Translations under genes and position numbers: made by a program | Part shown: piece by piece, positions 15,899-24,451 of the stretch | Position numbering within the stretch: position 1 is the first letter of the stretch | Layout of the letters: each line of letters opens with the position of its first letter | NCBI GenBank assembly: GCA_046081125.1 | Contig: JBJTVH010000007.1 | Location: forward strand, 1 to 64,000 | DNA: 64,000 bases | Reading direction: 5' to 3' | Source: JBEIFW01 sp046081125 | GTDB taxonomy: Bacteria; Actinomycetota; Acidimicrobiia; Acidimicrobiales; Ilumatobacteraceae | Notes under the pieces: generated by a model | Database searches by the model: none | Told to the model about the DNA's origin: nothing | The model's input: only the letters and a program-made list of their open reading frames with translations

Positions 15899-16990
15899 AT
15901 GAAGTTCGGGATCTTCTACGAGCTCTCGGTGCCGCGTCCGCTGACGCGCGACCACGAGCGCCAGGTCTACATGAACGCGCTCGAACAGGTGCGTCTGGCC
16001 GACGAGCTCGGCTTCGACACGGTGTGGGCCGTCGAGCACCACTTCCTCGAGGAGTACTCGCACTGCTCGGCGCCGGAGCTGTTCCTCACGGCGTGCGCCA
16101 TGCAGACCACCAACATCCGGGTCGGCCACGGGATCGTCGTGTGCGTGCCGGAGTTCAACCACCCGATCCGCATCGCCGAGCGGGCCGCTGTGTTGGACCT
16201 GCTGTCGGGCGGTCGGCTCGAGTTCGGCACCGGGCGGTCGGCCACCTGGACCGAGCTCGGCGGGTTCCGGGCGAACCCGGACACGACGAAGAAGTCGTGG
16301 GACGAGTTCGTCCACGCCATCCCGCAGATGTGGATGAACGAGCGGTTCTCGTTCGAGGGCGAGTTCTTCTCGATGCCGGAGCGCTCGGTGCTGCCCAAGC
16401 CGTACCAGGATCCGCATCCGCCGATGTGGGTGGCGGTGTCCACGCCCGGCACCGAGTTCGACGCGGCCGACCGCGGCATGGGGGCCCTCGGGGTCAACTT
16501 CACCACGTTCAAGGAGCAGGAGCGCCGCGTGCAGGAGTACCGGCGCCGCATCCAGCACTGCACGCCGGCCGGCGCATTCGTCAACGACCAGCTGTGCGCG
16601 GCCAACTTCCTGTTCTGCCACGACGATTCCGCCAACGGCATCGCCACCGGCGGCCGGATGATCGGCACGTTCCAGTACCTCGCCGGGCAGCTCGACATGG
16701 CCAAGGAGGCGTTCCCCACCAAGGGGTACCCGTCGCCGGGCCTGCTGGCCAACACCCGTCGCCAGGCGCAGTCCCCGGGTGAGGCCGGCCAGCCACCGGA
16801 GGGGATCGCGATCGGGAACCCGGAGCAGATCACCCGCGAACTGAAGAAGTGGGAGGCCTGCGGCGTGGATCGGGTGAACTTCATCCTCAACACCGCCGAG
16901 TCGATTCCCCAGCAGCAGGTGCTCGACAGCCTGCGGCTGTTCGCCGCCGAGGTGATGCCCCACTTCGCCGCCAAAGCCAAGGCGGCCTGA
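15899..16990 (+). CDS. LLM-class flavin-dependent monooxygenase
   Basis: A 363-aa luciferase-family oxidoreductase (MKFGIFYELSVPRP start, TVWAVEHHFLEEYSH near residue 41, VLDLLSGGRLEFGTGRS near residue 98). AGGAGGGG stands just before the ATG, an unusually strong ribosome site here. It is the first gene of a tight three-gene operon with an acetoacetate-decarboxylase-like protein (1 bp gap) and an alcohol dehydrogenase (1-bp overlap). The group looks catabolic; the substrate cannot be named. Confidence 0.9.
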   Translation: MKFGIFYELSVPRPLTRDHERQVYMNALEQVRLADELGFDTVWAVEHHFLEEYSHCSAPELFLTACAMQTTNIRVGHGIVVCVPEFNHPIRIAERAAVLDLLSGGRLEFGTGRSATWTELGGFRANPDTTKKSWDEFVHAIPQMWMNERFSFEGEFFSMPERSVLPKPYQDPHPPMWVAVSTPGTEFDAADRGMGALGVNFTTFKEQERRVQEYRRRIQHCTPAGAFVNDQLCAANFLFCHDDSANGIATGGRMIGTFQYLAGQLDMAKEAFPTKGYPSPGLLANTRRQAQSPGEAGQPPEGIAIGNPEQITRELKKWEACGVDRVNFILNTAESIPQQQVLDSLRLFAAEVMPHFAAKAKAA

Positions 16991-16991
16991 C

Positions 16992-17738
16992 ATGCCCGTC
17001 GTCGGAACCCTCGACCCGAGCGCCGCGCTCGCCGGTGCCCCGCACGTCGACACGCTCGGCGACGACACCTGGGAACTCGAAGGCGTCCTCGCCATCCAGG
17101 TGAACTGGGAAGTGCGCGCCGACCCGACGCTGGGGCTCACCCCGCCGGCGCTGCACCCGTCGATCCCGCCCTACATCTCGCCGTTCGCGTTGAAGGTGGC
17201 CGACAGCCCGGTCGGGCCGTTCTCGCTGGCCCAGATGCGTCTCGTCGTGCGGGCCGGAATCCGCCCGCGGGGCTTCTGCCTGGCGGCGGTGTGCGACAGC
17301 GCTGCCGCCGCCGAGGCGCTCCGGGCGGGTTGGGGGTTCCCCGTCGCCGTCGGCGAGGTGGCGATCACCGCTCGCCACGACCGGTACGAGTGCCGCGCCG
17401 CGATCGGCGGCGCCGAGGTGCTGCGCTTCGGCGCCGGCGACCCCGAGCCGATCGCCGGAGCCGATCTGCTCGCGTTCGACAACCTCCACCTGTTGCGTCT
17501 CGGCGACGAGGGCGTGATCGCCCAGGTGAACCCGGAGTACGTCATCCACTCCGCCGACCGGGGCCGGCCGATCCTCGAGCTGCCCGATCCGCAGGCGTTG
17601 GGCATGGGTGGGCGGATCCGCCCGACGATGGCGATGACGTCGTTCGCCTTCCGCGCCGACGTCACCCTGCCGCCGGTGCGGTTCTTGATGGATCCGCAGC
17701 GCCTCGCCGTGCAGGGCACACGCAAGCTGGAACGCTGA
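16992..17738 (+). CDS. Acetoacetate decarboxylase superfamily-like protein
   Basis: A 248-aa protein resembling the acetoacetate decarboxylase fold: SPFALKVADSPVGPFSLAQM, then a region GWGFPVAVGEV where decarboxylases have G-x-P-K-K. The Schiff-base lysine is therefore replaced by valine, which predicts a non-decarboxylase reaction (some members of the superfamily are aldolase/dehydratases or have lost activity). Two conserved beta-strand segments follow (AQVNPEYVIHSADRG, MTSFAFRADVTLPPVRF). Overlaps the dehydrogenase start by one base (TGATG), so strong coupling. Family assignment is moderate. Confidence 0.55.
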   Translation: MPVVGTLDPSAALAGAPHVDTLGDDTWELEGVLAIQVNWEVRADPTLGLTPPALHPSIPPYISPFALKVADSPVGPFSLAQMRLVVRAGIRPRGFCLAAVCDSAAAAEALRAGWGFPVAVGEVAITARHDRYECRAAIGGAEVLRFGAGDPEPIAGADLLAFDNLHLLRLGDEGVIAQVNPEYVIHSADRGRPILELPDPQALGMGGRIRPTMAMTSFAFRADVTLPPVRFLMDPQRLAVQGTRKLER

Positions 17739-18769
17739 TGCGGGCTGCGGTCCTGCGGGGCGGCCGCATCGTCGTCGACGACGTGCCCGAACCCGTTCCC
17801 GGGCGCGGGCAGGTGCTGCTCGAGACCGTCGCCTGCGGGATCTGCGGCAGCGATCTCCATGCGGTGCGTCACGGCGCCGATCTGGTGGCGTCGTCGAAGG
17901 CGTGCGGCATGGCGCTGTTCGACTACGACCCGGATGCCGACCTGGTCATGGGCCACGAGATCGTCGCCCGGGTGCTCGAGGTCGGCTCCGGGGTCGACGG
18001 GCTGCGCCCGGGCACGGTGGTGGCGCCCCACCCCGTCGTCCGCCTCCCCGGTGGCGCAGTGCGGTCCGTGGGCTACGCCAACGACTGGCCCGGCGGCTAC
18101 GCGCAGCGTTTCGTCGTCGATGCGCCCGGCTGCGTGCCGGTGCCCGACGGGGTCGCCCCCGAACTGTTCGCCCTCACCGAGCCGCTCGCGGTCGGCCTGC
18201 ACGCCGTGCGACGAAGCCGCGCCGTCGCGCTCGGATCGGCCGTGGTGCTCGGCTGCGGTCCGGTCGGGCTCGCCATCGTCGCCAACCTGGTCGCGGCCGG
18301 GGTGCCGCTCGTGGTCGGTGCCGACTTCTCCCCGACCCGCCGCCGGTTCGCGACGGCACTCGGCGCCCAGGTGGTGGTCGATCCGGCCGACACCGCACCG
18401 CTCGACGCCTGGCGCCACGCCGGTGGCCGGGGCGCGACGGTGGTCGTCGACGCGATCGGGGTGCCCGGCACGATCGACCTGGCCATGCAAGCGGCGCCTC
18501 GCGGCTCGGAGATCCTCGTCGCCGGCCTGTGCATGCAGACCGACCGGTTCTGGCCGGCGATCGGCATCAACAAAGAGCTCTCGATCTCGTTCGTGCTGGG
18601 CTGGAACGAGACCGAATTCGCCGAGAGCATGCGGGCGATCGCCGACGGGCGGATCGACGCGGCGGCGCTGGTGACCGCGCAGGTGGGTCTCGACGGGGTG
18701 GCCGGGGCGTTCGACACGCTCGCGCGGCCCGACGAGCACGTGAAGATCCTGGTGCGGCCGAACGGCTGA
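17738..18769 (+). CDS. Zinc-dependent alcohol dehydrogenase, MDR family
   Basis: A 343-aa medium-chain dehydrogenase. Catalytic zinc ligands are Cys in VACGICGSDLHA and His-Glu in MGHEIVARVLEVGSG; the NAD(P) motif VVLGCGPVGLAIVANLVAAG follows. The structural zinc lobe with four spaced cysteines is absent; the region reads VAPHPVVRLPGGAVRS. Last gene of the three-gene operon, so it probably handles an alcohol or aldehyde made by the preceding enzymes. Confidence 0.9.
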   Translation: MRAAVLRGGRIVVDDVPEPVPGRGQVLLETVACGICGSDLHAVRHGADLVASSKACGMALFDYDPDADLVMGHEIVARVLEVGSGVDGLRPGTVVAPHPVVRLPGGAVRSVGYANDWPGGYAQRFVVDAPGCVPVPDGVAPELFALTEPLAVGLHAVRRSRAVALGSAVVLGCGPVGLAIVANLVAAGVPLVVGADFSPTRRRFATALGAQVVVDPADTAPLDAWRHAGGRGATVVVDAIGVPGTIDLAMQAAPRGSEILVAGLCMQTDRFWPAIGINKELSISFVLGWNETEFAESMRAIADGRIDAAALVTAQVGLDGVAGAFDTLARPDEHVKILVRPNG

Positions 18770-18790
18770 CGCGCCCGGCGCCGGAGGGGT

Positions 18791-19603
18791 TCAGCCCAGC
18801 CGGGGGAACCGCGGAGGGCGCCGCTCGATGAGCGCAGCGGCTCCCTCCCGGGCGTCGGGTCGATCGATCGCCGCACGTGTGACCGCGTCGATCTCGAACA
18901 GCGCCTCGGGGTAGTCGGTGCCGAGGTGGGCGTACACGAGCCGCTTCGCGTCGGCCATCGAGGCCGGGGACACCGTTTCGGCGAGCGTGCGCACGTAGGC
19001 GCTGGCAGCCACGACCGGATCGCCCTCGGCGAGTTCCTCGACCAGGCCGATGCGCAGGGCTTCGAATGCGTCGATCCGCCGAGACGTCCACAGCAGGTCC
19101 AGCGCACGCCCGACGCCGACGAGACGCGGAAGGATCCACGTGGTGCCGTGCTCGGCGGCGAGCCCACGCTTGGAGAAGATCGTGGTGAACGCGGCGTCAG
19201 GGCCGGCGAAGCGCAGGTCGCACATCGAGGCGAGCACCAGGCCGCCACCCGCCGCGACGCCGTTGACCGCGGCGATCACCGGCTTGGGCACCGCCAGCAG
19301 GTAGGTGAACAGGCCGGGCACCTCGTCCCGCCCGGCGACCGGGGCCGTGCCCATCGCCCCTGAACCGGCGCCCACCGTGCTCTGCAGTACCGACGCATCG
19401 AGCCCCGAGCAGAACCCACGCCCCGTCCCGGTGACGACGATGCCGACCACGCGCGGGTCGGCGGCAGCTGCGTCGACGGCGCGTCGGATCGTCGCCAGCA
19501 TCGGGTAGGTCAGCGCGTTGAGCGTGGCCGGCCGGTTGAGCCGGATCACGCACACCGGGTCGTCGATCTCGACCACCACGTCGTCGCCTGCGAGCTCGGT
19601 CAT
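18791..19603 (-). CDS. Enoyl-CoA hydratase/isomerase family protein
   Basis: A 270-aa crotonase-fold protein. It contains the oxyanion-hole segments GTGRGFCSGLDASVL and VNGVAAGGGLVLASMCDLRFAG; the position of the first catalytic Glu reads ...RGLAAEHGTTWILPRLVG, consistent with a hydratase/isomerase with one acidic residue. Acts on an unknown acyl-CoA in fatty acid or aromatic breakdown. ATG 19603 has AAGGGACGG upstream. The MFS exporter lies 14 bp upstream on the same strand, so the two are probably co-transcribed. Confidence 0.88.
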   Translation of the reverse strand: MTELAGDDVVVEIDDPVCVIRLNRPATLNALTYPMLATIRRAVDAAAADPRVVGIVVTGTGRGFCSGLDASVLQSTVGAGSGAMGTAPVAGRDEVPGLFTYLLAVPKPVIAAVNGVAAGGGLVLASMCDLRFAGPDAAFTTIFSKRGLAAEHGTTWILPRLVGVGRALDLLWTSRRIDAFEALRIGLVEELAEGDPVVAASAYVRTLAETVSPASMADAKRLVYAHLGTDYPEALFEIDAVTRAAIDRPDAREGAAALIERRPPRFPRLG

Positions 19604-19617
19604 GTTCCGTCCCTTCG

Positions 19618-21171
19618 TCAGTGGGCGGCGCTCGCCGCCGGTTCCGAGAGCTTGTCGGTGATCCCCGCCTTGCCCCGCAACGGCAACTCGGGGAGCAGGA
19701 ACGCCCACACGATCCCGATGACCATCACCCCGGCGCACACCCAGTAGATCGTGCTGATCCCCTGGGCGAGCACGTCGACGACGGACGAGCGCACCTCGGC
19801 GGGCAGCGCAGCGATGTCTTCAGGTGCCCGGATCAACGACACCGCCTCGTCGGCGGACAGCCCGGTGCGGGCAGGCAGTTCGGCCCGGATGGTCGAGTTC
19901 AGGATGGTCCCGAACACGGCCAACCCCAGCGAACCCCCGAGCGAGCGGAAGAACATCAGCGACGCGGTCGCCACGCCCATGTCCCGCAGTTCACAGGCGT
20001 TCTGGGTGGCGATCGAGGTGACCGGGTAGACCATCCCCGAGCCGAGGCCGAGCAGGAACATCGGCACCGCGAGCGAGACGTAGGAGCTGTCCCCGCTGAT
20101 CTGGGTCAGCGCGAGCACGCCGAGCCCCATGACCAGGGTCCCGAGGATCGGGTAGATCCGGTATCGGCCGGTCCGGGCGATGAGACGGCCGCTGGTCGTC
20201 GACATGATCACCACGCCGGCCATGATCGGCAGCATCCGCAGCCCCGACTCGGTCGGGGACACGAACAGCACGTCCTGGAAGTAGAGGGGCAGGAAGCTGG
20301 ACGCGCCGTACGAGAACGAGCTGACCACCACGCCGAGCGCGCAGCACGCCAGCACGACCCGATTGCGGAACAGCCGCAGGGGCAACATCGGCTCCGACGC
20401 CCGCCGTTCCTGCAGCACGAAGCCGACGATCAGCACCACGCTGGCGACGAACCCTCCGAGCACGAGCGGTTCCGTCCATCCGGCCGGGCCCCGCTCGAGC
20501 GCGATCAGACCGATGCCGACGCCGCCTGCGAGCAGGCCGGCACCGAGCCAGTCGATCCGGGCCTGCCGGCGGGTGAACGGGAGCCGGAGCGCCACGTGGG
20601 TGATCGCACCGGCGAGCGCGACCAGCGGCAGGTTGCACAGGAAGATCCATTCCCAGCTCCAGTGCTGGATGATGAACCCACCGAGCAGCGGGCCGGCGAC
20701 GGCGGCCACGGCGAACGACATCGTGAAGAACCCGATGTACCGGCCGCGCTCGCGCGGCGGAAGGATGTCGCCGACGACGGCGAAGGCGAGGGCCTGGATG
20801 GCGCCGCCGCCCACACCCTGCACGGCCCGGAAGGCGATCAACTGGTCCATCGACCGGGCGAGACCGCATAGCAGCGACCCGACGAAGAACACCGCCATCG
20901 TGGACTGGAACACGACCCGGCGACCGAACAGGTCCGACAGCTTGCCCAGCAGTGGCGTCGAGACCGTCGAGGCCACGATGTACGCCGTGCCGACCCAGGC
21001 GAAGCTCTCGAACGCGTTGAACTCGCCGGCGATGGTGGGCAGCGCCGTCGACACGATCGTCGATTCCATCGACGACAGGAACACCGAGAGCATCAGCGCC
21101 CCGAGCACCAGACGCAGCCGCGCCGCAGTGAACCCGGGCACGAGCGACGCCGGTCCTGCTCCCTCCGCCAT
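19618..21171 (-). CDS. MFS drug exporter, DHA2/EmrB-QacA type
   Basis: A 517-aa transporter with 14 predicted membrane helices. Motif A-like GKLSDLFGRRVVFQ and motif C-like AVAAVAGPLLGGFIIQHWSW are clear. It would export hydrophobic compounds by proton antiport. ATG 21171 is preferred to the GTG at 21183 because GGAGGGTGGC stands before it. A perfect 6-7-6 palindrome lies 24-43 bp upstream, so it is likely under a dedicated repressor that is not adjacent. Confidence 0.92.
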   Translation of the reverse strand: MAEGAGPASLVPGFTAARLRLVLGALMLSVFLSSMESTIVSTALPTIAGEFNAFESFAWVGTAYIVASTVSTPLLGKLSDLFGRRVVFQSTMAVFFVGSLLCGLARSMDQLIAFRAVQGVGGGAIQALAFAVVGDILPPRERGRYIGFFTMSFAVAAVAGPLLGGFIIQHWSWEWIFLCNLPLVALAGAITHVALRLPFTRRQARIDWLGAGLLAGGVGIGLIALERGPAGWTEPLVLGGFVASVVLIVGFVLQERRASEPMLPLRLFRNRVVLACCALGVVVSSFSYGASSFLPLYFQDVLFVSPTESGLRMLPIMAGVVIMSTTSGRLIARTGRYRIYPILGTLVMGLGVLALTQISGDSSYVSLAVPMFLLGLGSGMVYPVTSIATQNACELRDMGVATASLMFFRSLGGSLGLAVFGTILNSTIRAELPARTGLSADEAVSLIRAPEDIAALPAEVRSSVVDVLAQGISTIYWVCAGVMVIGIVWAFLLPELPLRGKAGITDKLSEPAASAAH

Positions 21172-21195
21172 GCCACCCTCCACCCCATCGTTCGA

Positions 21196-21214
21196 TGGTT
21201 GCTTGATACAACCA
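21196..21214. promoter_or_regulatory. Perfect inverted repeat, probable operator of the MFS exporter
   Basis: TGGTTG-N7-CAACCA, 19 bp, in the promoter region of the exporter and 2 bp past the stop codon of the upstream luciferase-like gene. The size and centre spacing suit a TetR- or MarR-type dimer; the regulator is not in this window. Confidence 0.5.
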
Positions 21215-21216
21215 AC

Positions 21217-22056
21217 CTACCGGATCGAGGCGAGCACGCGCGCCCGGTCGGCCTCCTCGAACCCGTGCGGGTACAAGCAGAGCACGTCGATCCCGGCCTC
21301 GGCGTAGGCGGCGAGGCGGTCGCGCACCGCGGTCGGATCGTCGGCCGGCAAGCAGGTGCCGGTCACGATCGCCTCGGGCGTGGTGAGGCCCTGGGCGACG
21401 AAGTGGTGGTGGTAGTTGGCGAGCGAGTCGTAGCCCACGGCGTCCGCGTGGGCCGCCGCCCGTGGCGAGATCCGCACGTAGAGCACCGTTCGGGGCGACC
21501 GCCCCGGGCCGGCGGCGGCGCGGGCCTGCGCAACCGTGGTCGCTGCGTGCTCGGGGGTGAGCCAGTTGAGCACGAGGCCGTCGGACGCGGCAGCCCCGAG
21601 CGCGACCATCTTCGGACCGAGTGCGCCGACGAGGACCGGGAACCCGCGGCCGAACGCGAGGCCGCCGCCGTGCGAGCGTTGCTCGAGCGCAGCGAGCCAG
21701 CGGCGGATCTCGGCGAGCGGCGAGCCGGGGTACTGCGCCAGCGTGCCCGCCGCCTCGCGATGCGACACGCCGATACCCAACGAGAAGCGCCCCGTCGACT
21801 GCTCGCTCAACGTGCCGGCCGCGCGTGCCAGTCCGGCTTCGTCGTGGAAGATCACCGCAGCGACGCCGACACCGGCGCGCACCGTCGTCGTCGCTTCGAA
21901 CAACGCCCCCAGGCTGATGAACGCATCACGCCCGCCCGGGCCCCCACCGCGCAGATCGGGCACCCAGATCTCCCCGAACCCCTCCGACTCGGCGAAGCGA
22001 CCGAGGCGGGCGACCTCGGCGGCCGGGCGGTCACGTACGCAGATCCCCAGGTCCAT
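21217..22056 (-). CDS. LLM-class F420-dependent oxidoreductase
   Basis: A 279-aa luciferase-like protein starting MDLGICVRDRPAAEVARLGR, with EIWVPDLRGGGPGGRDAF, LSEQSTGRFSLGIGVSHRE and VLVGALGPKMVALGAAASDG, all usual for F420-dependent members. ATG 22056 used; an ATG at 22065 is an equally possible start. Encodes a cytoplasmic reductase/dehydrogenase of unknown substrate. Ends 2 bp before the palindrome in front of the MFS exporter. Confidence 0.87.
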   Translation of the reverse strand: MDLGICVRDRPAAEVARLGRFAESEGFGEIWVPDLRGGGPGGRDAFISLGALFEATTTVRAGVGVAAVIFHDEAGLARAAGTLSEQSTGRFSLGIGVSHREAAGTLAQYPGSPLAEIRRWLAALEQRSHGGGLAFGRGFPVLVGALGPKMVALGAAASDGLVLNWLTPEHAATTVAQARAAAGPGRSPRTVLYVRISPRAAAHADAVGYDSLANYHHHFVAQGLTTPEAIVTGTCLPADDPTAVRDRLAAYAEAGIDVLCLYPHGFEEADRARVLASIR

Positions 22057-22094
22057 GCTCGGCATCGTGCCAGGCCGGCCCGACACCGCTGCGG

Positions 22095-22514
22095 CTAGTA
22101 GAGCGCGAGCTGTCCGGTCACCTCGTCGATGCGCGTCGTGCGATCCGGACCGATGGCGAGCGCGGTGTAGGTGGGCACCCCGCCGAACTCGGTGCGCCCC
22201 GAGTCCCGGATGAGGTGGCTGCGCAGGCCGCGCGCCTGCGCCTCGTCGTGGAGAGCGAGCAGTTCCGCTTCCCCGCGGACCTGCAGCGCCACCTTGCGCC
22301 ACGAGGTCGTCACCCAGGCGGCAGCGACCGGATCGAGCGTCACCGTGGCTCGCCCCGTGGCCGGATCGAGCGCATCGGCGACGGCCGACACCAACCAGGC
22401 CGACGACGCATGGGCGCCCTGGGCGATCTCCTTGCCTCGCCGCATGCCGAGGTCGCGCCGGATCACGATGACCTGCTTGACGTCCTCGGGGGCCACGGGT
22501 GCGGTGTCGTCCAC
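22095..22514 (-). CDS. Peptidyl-tRNA hydrolase, Pth2 family
   Basis: A 139-aa Pth2-type (archaeal/eukaryotic) peptidyl-tRNA hydrolase. The sequence KQVIVIRRDLGMRRGKEIAQ followed by GAHASSAWL is the conserved N-terminal motif; RDSGRTEFGGVPTYTALAIG is the C-terminal one. It would release peptides from peptidyl-tRNA. GTG 22514 is chosen with a TACACC hexamer 7 nt upstream. Bacteria normally use Pth1, so this is an additional or alternative enzyme; Pth2-like proteins are not rare in actinobacteria. Confidence 0.85.
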   Translation of the reverse strand: MDDTAPVAPEDVKQVIVIRRDLGMRRGKEIAQGAHASSAWLVSAVADALDPATGRATVTLDPVAAAWVTTSWRKVALQVRGEAELLALHDEAQARGLRSHLIRDSGRTEFGGVPTYTALAIGPDRTTRIDEVTGQLALY

Positions 22515-22541
22515 CCGGTCGGGTGTAGCAGCCCCGAGCGG

Positions 22542-22547
22542 TACGGT
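22542..22547 (+). promoter_or_regulatory. -10 hexamer TACGGT
   Basis: Lies 6 nt before the ATG at 22554. Confidence 0.5.
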
Positions 22548-22553
22548 GCCGGC

Positions 22554-23456
22554 ATGGCTGCGGTCACGCAACGGCGCGGTGGGTTGACCGCCGTGCCGAT
22601 GGTCGTGCTGTTCTGCACCGTGGCGTCGTTCTGGGCGATGAACACCGTGGCGATGCGTGTCGCCGGCCGTACGGTTCCCCCGCTCACCGTCGCCGCCGCC
22701 CGCGCCGTGGTCGGCGCCGTGGTGTTGACGATGATCTCCCGCCAACGCGGCGCTGACTGGCCGCGCGGCCGAGCGGAGTGGCTCGGCATCGCGGCCATCG
22801 CCGTACCGATGACGGCGATGTCGACGGCGTTCCTGTTCCTCGCCGCCCGGAATGCACCCGCCGGGCTGGTGGCGATCATGTCGAACACCATGCCGCTGTT
22901 CGTCGCCGTCCTTGCGCCCGTGCTGCTTCGGGAGGCGACGTCGGCACGCTCGATCGCCGGTCTCGCCGTCGGCATGGCCGGCACGGTCCTGGTCGCGTGG
23001 CGGGCGATCGAGGGCGACGTCCGCCCCCTCGGGATCGTCTTCGGGTTGCTCGCCGCGCTGACGGCGGCGATCGGCGGGATGATGTACAAGCGGTATCCGC
23101 TGCCCCGACTCGACCGCACGATGGTCGTCGCCATGCAGCTGGTCATCTCCGCCGTGCTGCTGTCGATGGCCGCCGTACCCGACGACCGTTCGTCGTTGTC
23201 GTTTCCGTGGACGTTCTGGCTGTCGTTCGCCTATCTCTCACTGCTCGGCCTCGCACTGTCGTTCGTCCTGTTCTCGGAGCTCACCCGGCGGGCGACGGGC
23301 CTGCAGGCCAGCGCGGTCGCCTACCTGTCGACGGTCCTCGGCGTGGTCTTCGGTGCCGTGCTGCTCCACGAGCGGCTCTCCTTGCTGACGATCCTCGGCG
23401 GTGTGGTCACGATCGCCGGGGTCGTCCTCGTGCAGTACCGCCCGAATCGCCGCTGA
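22554..23456 (+). CDS. EamA/DMT-family transporter
   Basis: A 300-aa inner membrane protein with ten hydrophobic helices in two EamA repeats (first FCTVASFWAMNTVAMRVAG, second starting YKRYPLPRLDRTMVVAM). Members export amino acids, metabolites or nucleotides. It is divergent from Pth2 with 39 bp between starts. No solute can be deduced. Confidence 0.88.
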   Translation: MAAVTQRRGGLTAVPMVVLFCTVASFWAMNTVAMRVAGRTVPPLTVAAARAVVGAVVLTMISRQRGADWPRGRAEWLGIAAIAVPMTAMSTAFLFLAARNAPAGLVAIMSNTMPLFVAVLAPVLLREATSARSIAGLAVGMAGTVLVAWRAIEGDVRPLGIVFGLLAALTAAIGGMMYKRYPLPRLDRTMVVAMQLVISAVLLSMAAVPDDRSSLSFPWTFWLSFAYLSLLGLALSFVLFSELTRRATGLQASAVAYLSTVLGVVFGAVLLHERLSLLTILGGVVTIAGVVLVQYRPNRR

Positions 23457-23487
23457 CCCCCTCCCGGCCGCAGCGCGCCGCCCGCAG

Positions 23488-23493
23488 TACCCT
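23488..23493 (+). promoter_or_regulatory. -10 hexamer TACCCT
   Basis: Lies 8 nt before the GTG at 23502. Confidence 0.5.
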
Positions 23494-23501
23494 GCCGCTC
23501 G

Positions 23502-24404
23502 GTGGAGTCCTGGCGCCGCGTGGCGATAGCGATGCTTGCGGTCCTCACCGCCGCGGCGTCGTGCGGTGACAGCGACGCCCCGACCGTTGCCAGCACGGCC
23601 GTCGCCAGCACGGCCACCGACTCGACGGCCAACTCGACGGCCACGACGGCGGCCGCGCAAGCGGCGGTCACGGTGCCGAGACCGACAGCGACGCCCACGA
23701 CACCGGCGACCCCGGGGACACCGGCGACCTCCGCCGTCTCGGCGACCGCTGCGCCGACCTCGACCGCTGCGACGGTGCTGCCGAGCCCGACCGTGGCGCC
23801 GACCGACACGACGGCGGACCGACGCCTCGACGCCACCGAGGTGCTCGCCGGGCTCACCGTCGCACCGGAGCGGCCCGACGGCTACGAGCGGGCGCTGTTC
23901 CCCCACTGGCTTGCGAGCGGCCAGGGGGCCTGCAACGTGCGAGAAGCGGTCCTGATCCGCGACAGCCGATCCCCGGCGCAGGTCGACCCCTTCGGCTGCC
24001 GGGTCATCACCGGCGACTGGCTCAGCACCTACGACGGCAAGAGCGAGACCGACCCGTCCGAGTTGGACATCGACCACGTCGTCGCCTTGAAAGAGGCGTG
24101 GGACTCCGGGGCGTGGGCGTGGTCGCCGGCGCGGCGCACGGCCTTTGCCAACGACCTGTCGGACCGGCGCTCCCTGCTCGCCGTCACGGCGAGCTCCAAC
24201 CGGGCCAAGGGCGACAAGGACCCGACGAACTGGCTGCCGCCTCAGCGCAACGACTGGTGCCGCTACGTCGGCGACTGGATCGCCGTGAAGGCCCGCTGGA
24301 ACTTGGCCGTCGACACCTCCGAGGCGGGCCGGCTCCGCAACGTGCTCCGCGACGACTGCGCAGGGCTGCGCCTCGAGCCCTGGAGCACCGCACCCGGCGG
24401 CTGA
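23502..24404 (+). CDS. Exported lipoprotein with HNH endonuclease (GmrSD C-terminal/DUF1524-like) domain
   Basis: A 300-aa protein. Signal peptide with lipobox-like TAAASC, a Thr/Ala/Pro-rich linker to about residue 110, then a secreted nuclease domain. The HNH motif is DIDHVVALKEAWDSGAW with the downstream RRSLLAVTASSNRAKGDKDP, the usual His-Asn pattern; two Cys-Trp segments follow. It would degrade extracellular DNA for nutrient use or defence. GTG start agrees with the promoter hexamer. There is no partner or immunity gene. Confidence 0.85.
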   Translation: MESWRRVAIAMLAVLTAAASCGDSDAPTVASTAVASTATDSTANSTATTAAAQAAVTVPRPTATPTTPATPGTPATSAVSATAAPTSTAATVLPSPTVAPTDTTADRRLDATEVLAGLTVAPERPDGYERALFPHWLASGQGACNVREAVLIRDSRSPAQVDPFGCRVITGDWLSTYDGKSETDPSELDIDHVVALKEAWDSGAWAWSPARRTAFANDLSDRRSLLAVTASSNRAKGDKDPTNWLPPQRNDWCRYVGDWIAVKARWNLAVDTSEAGRLRNVLRDDCAGLRLEPWSTAPGG

Positions 24405-24439
24405 TTCCCGGCCGTCACTTGCCGTTCACCTCGGTTTCC

Positions 24440-24445
24440 TACCGT
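24440..24445 (+). promoter_or_regulatory. -10 hexamer TACCGT
   Basis: Lies 6 nt before the GTG at 24452. Confidence 0.5.
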
Positions 24446-24451
24446 GAGACG

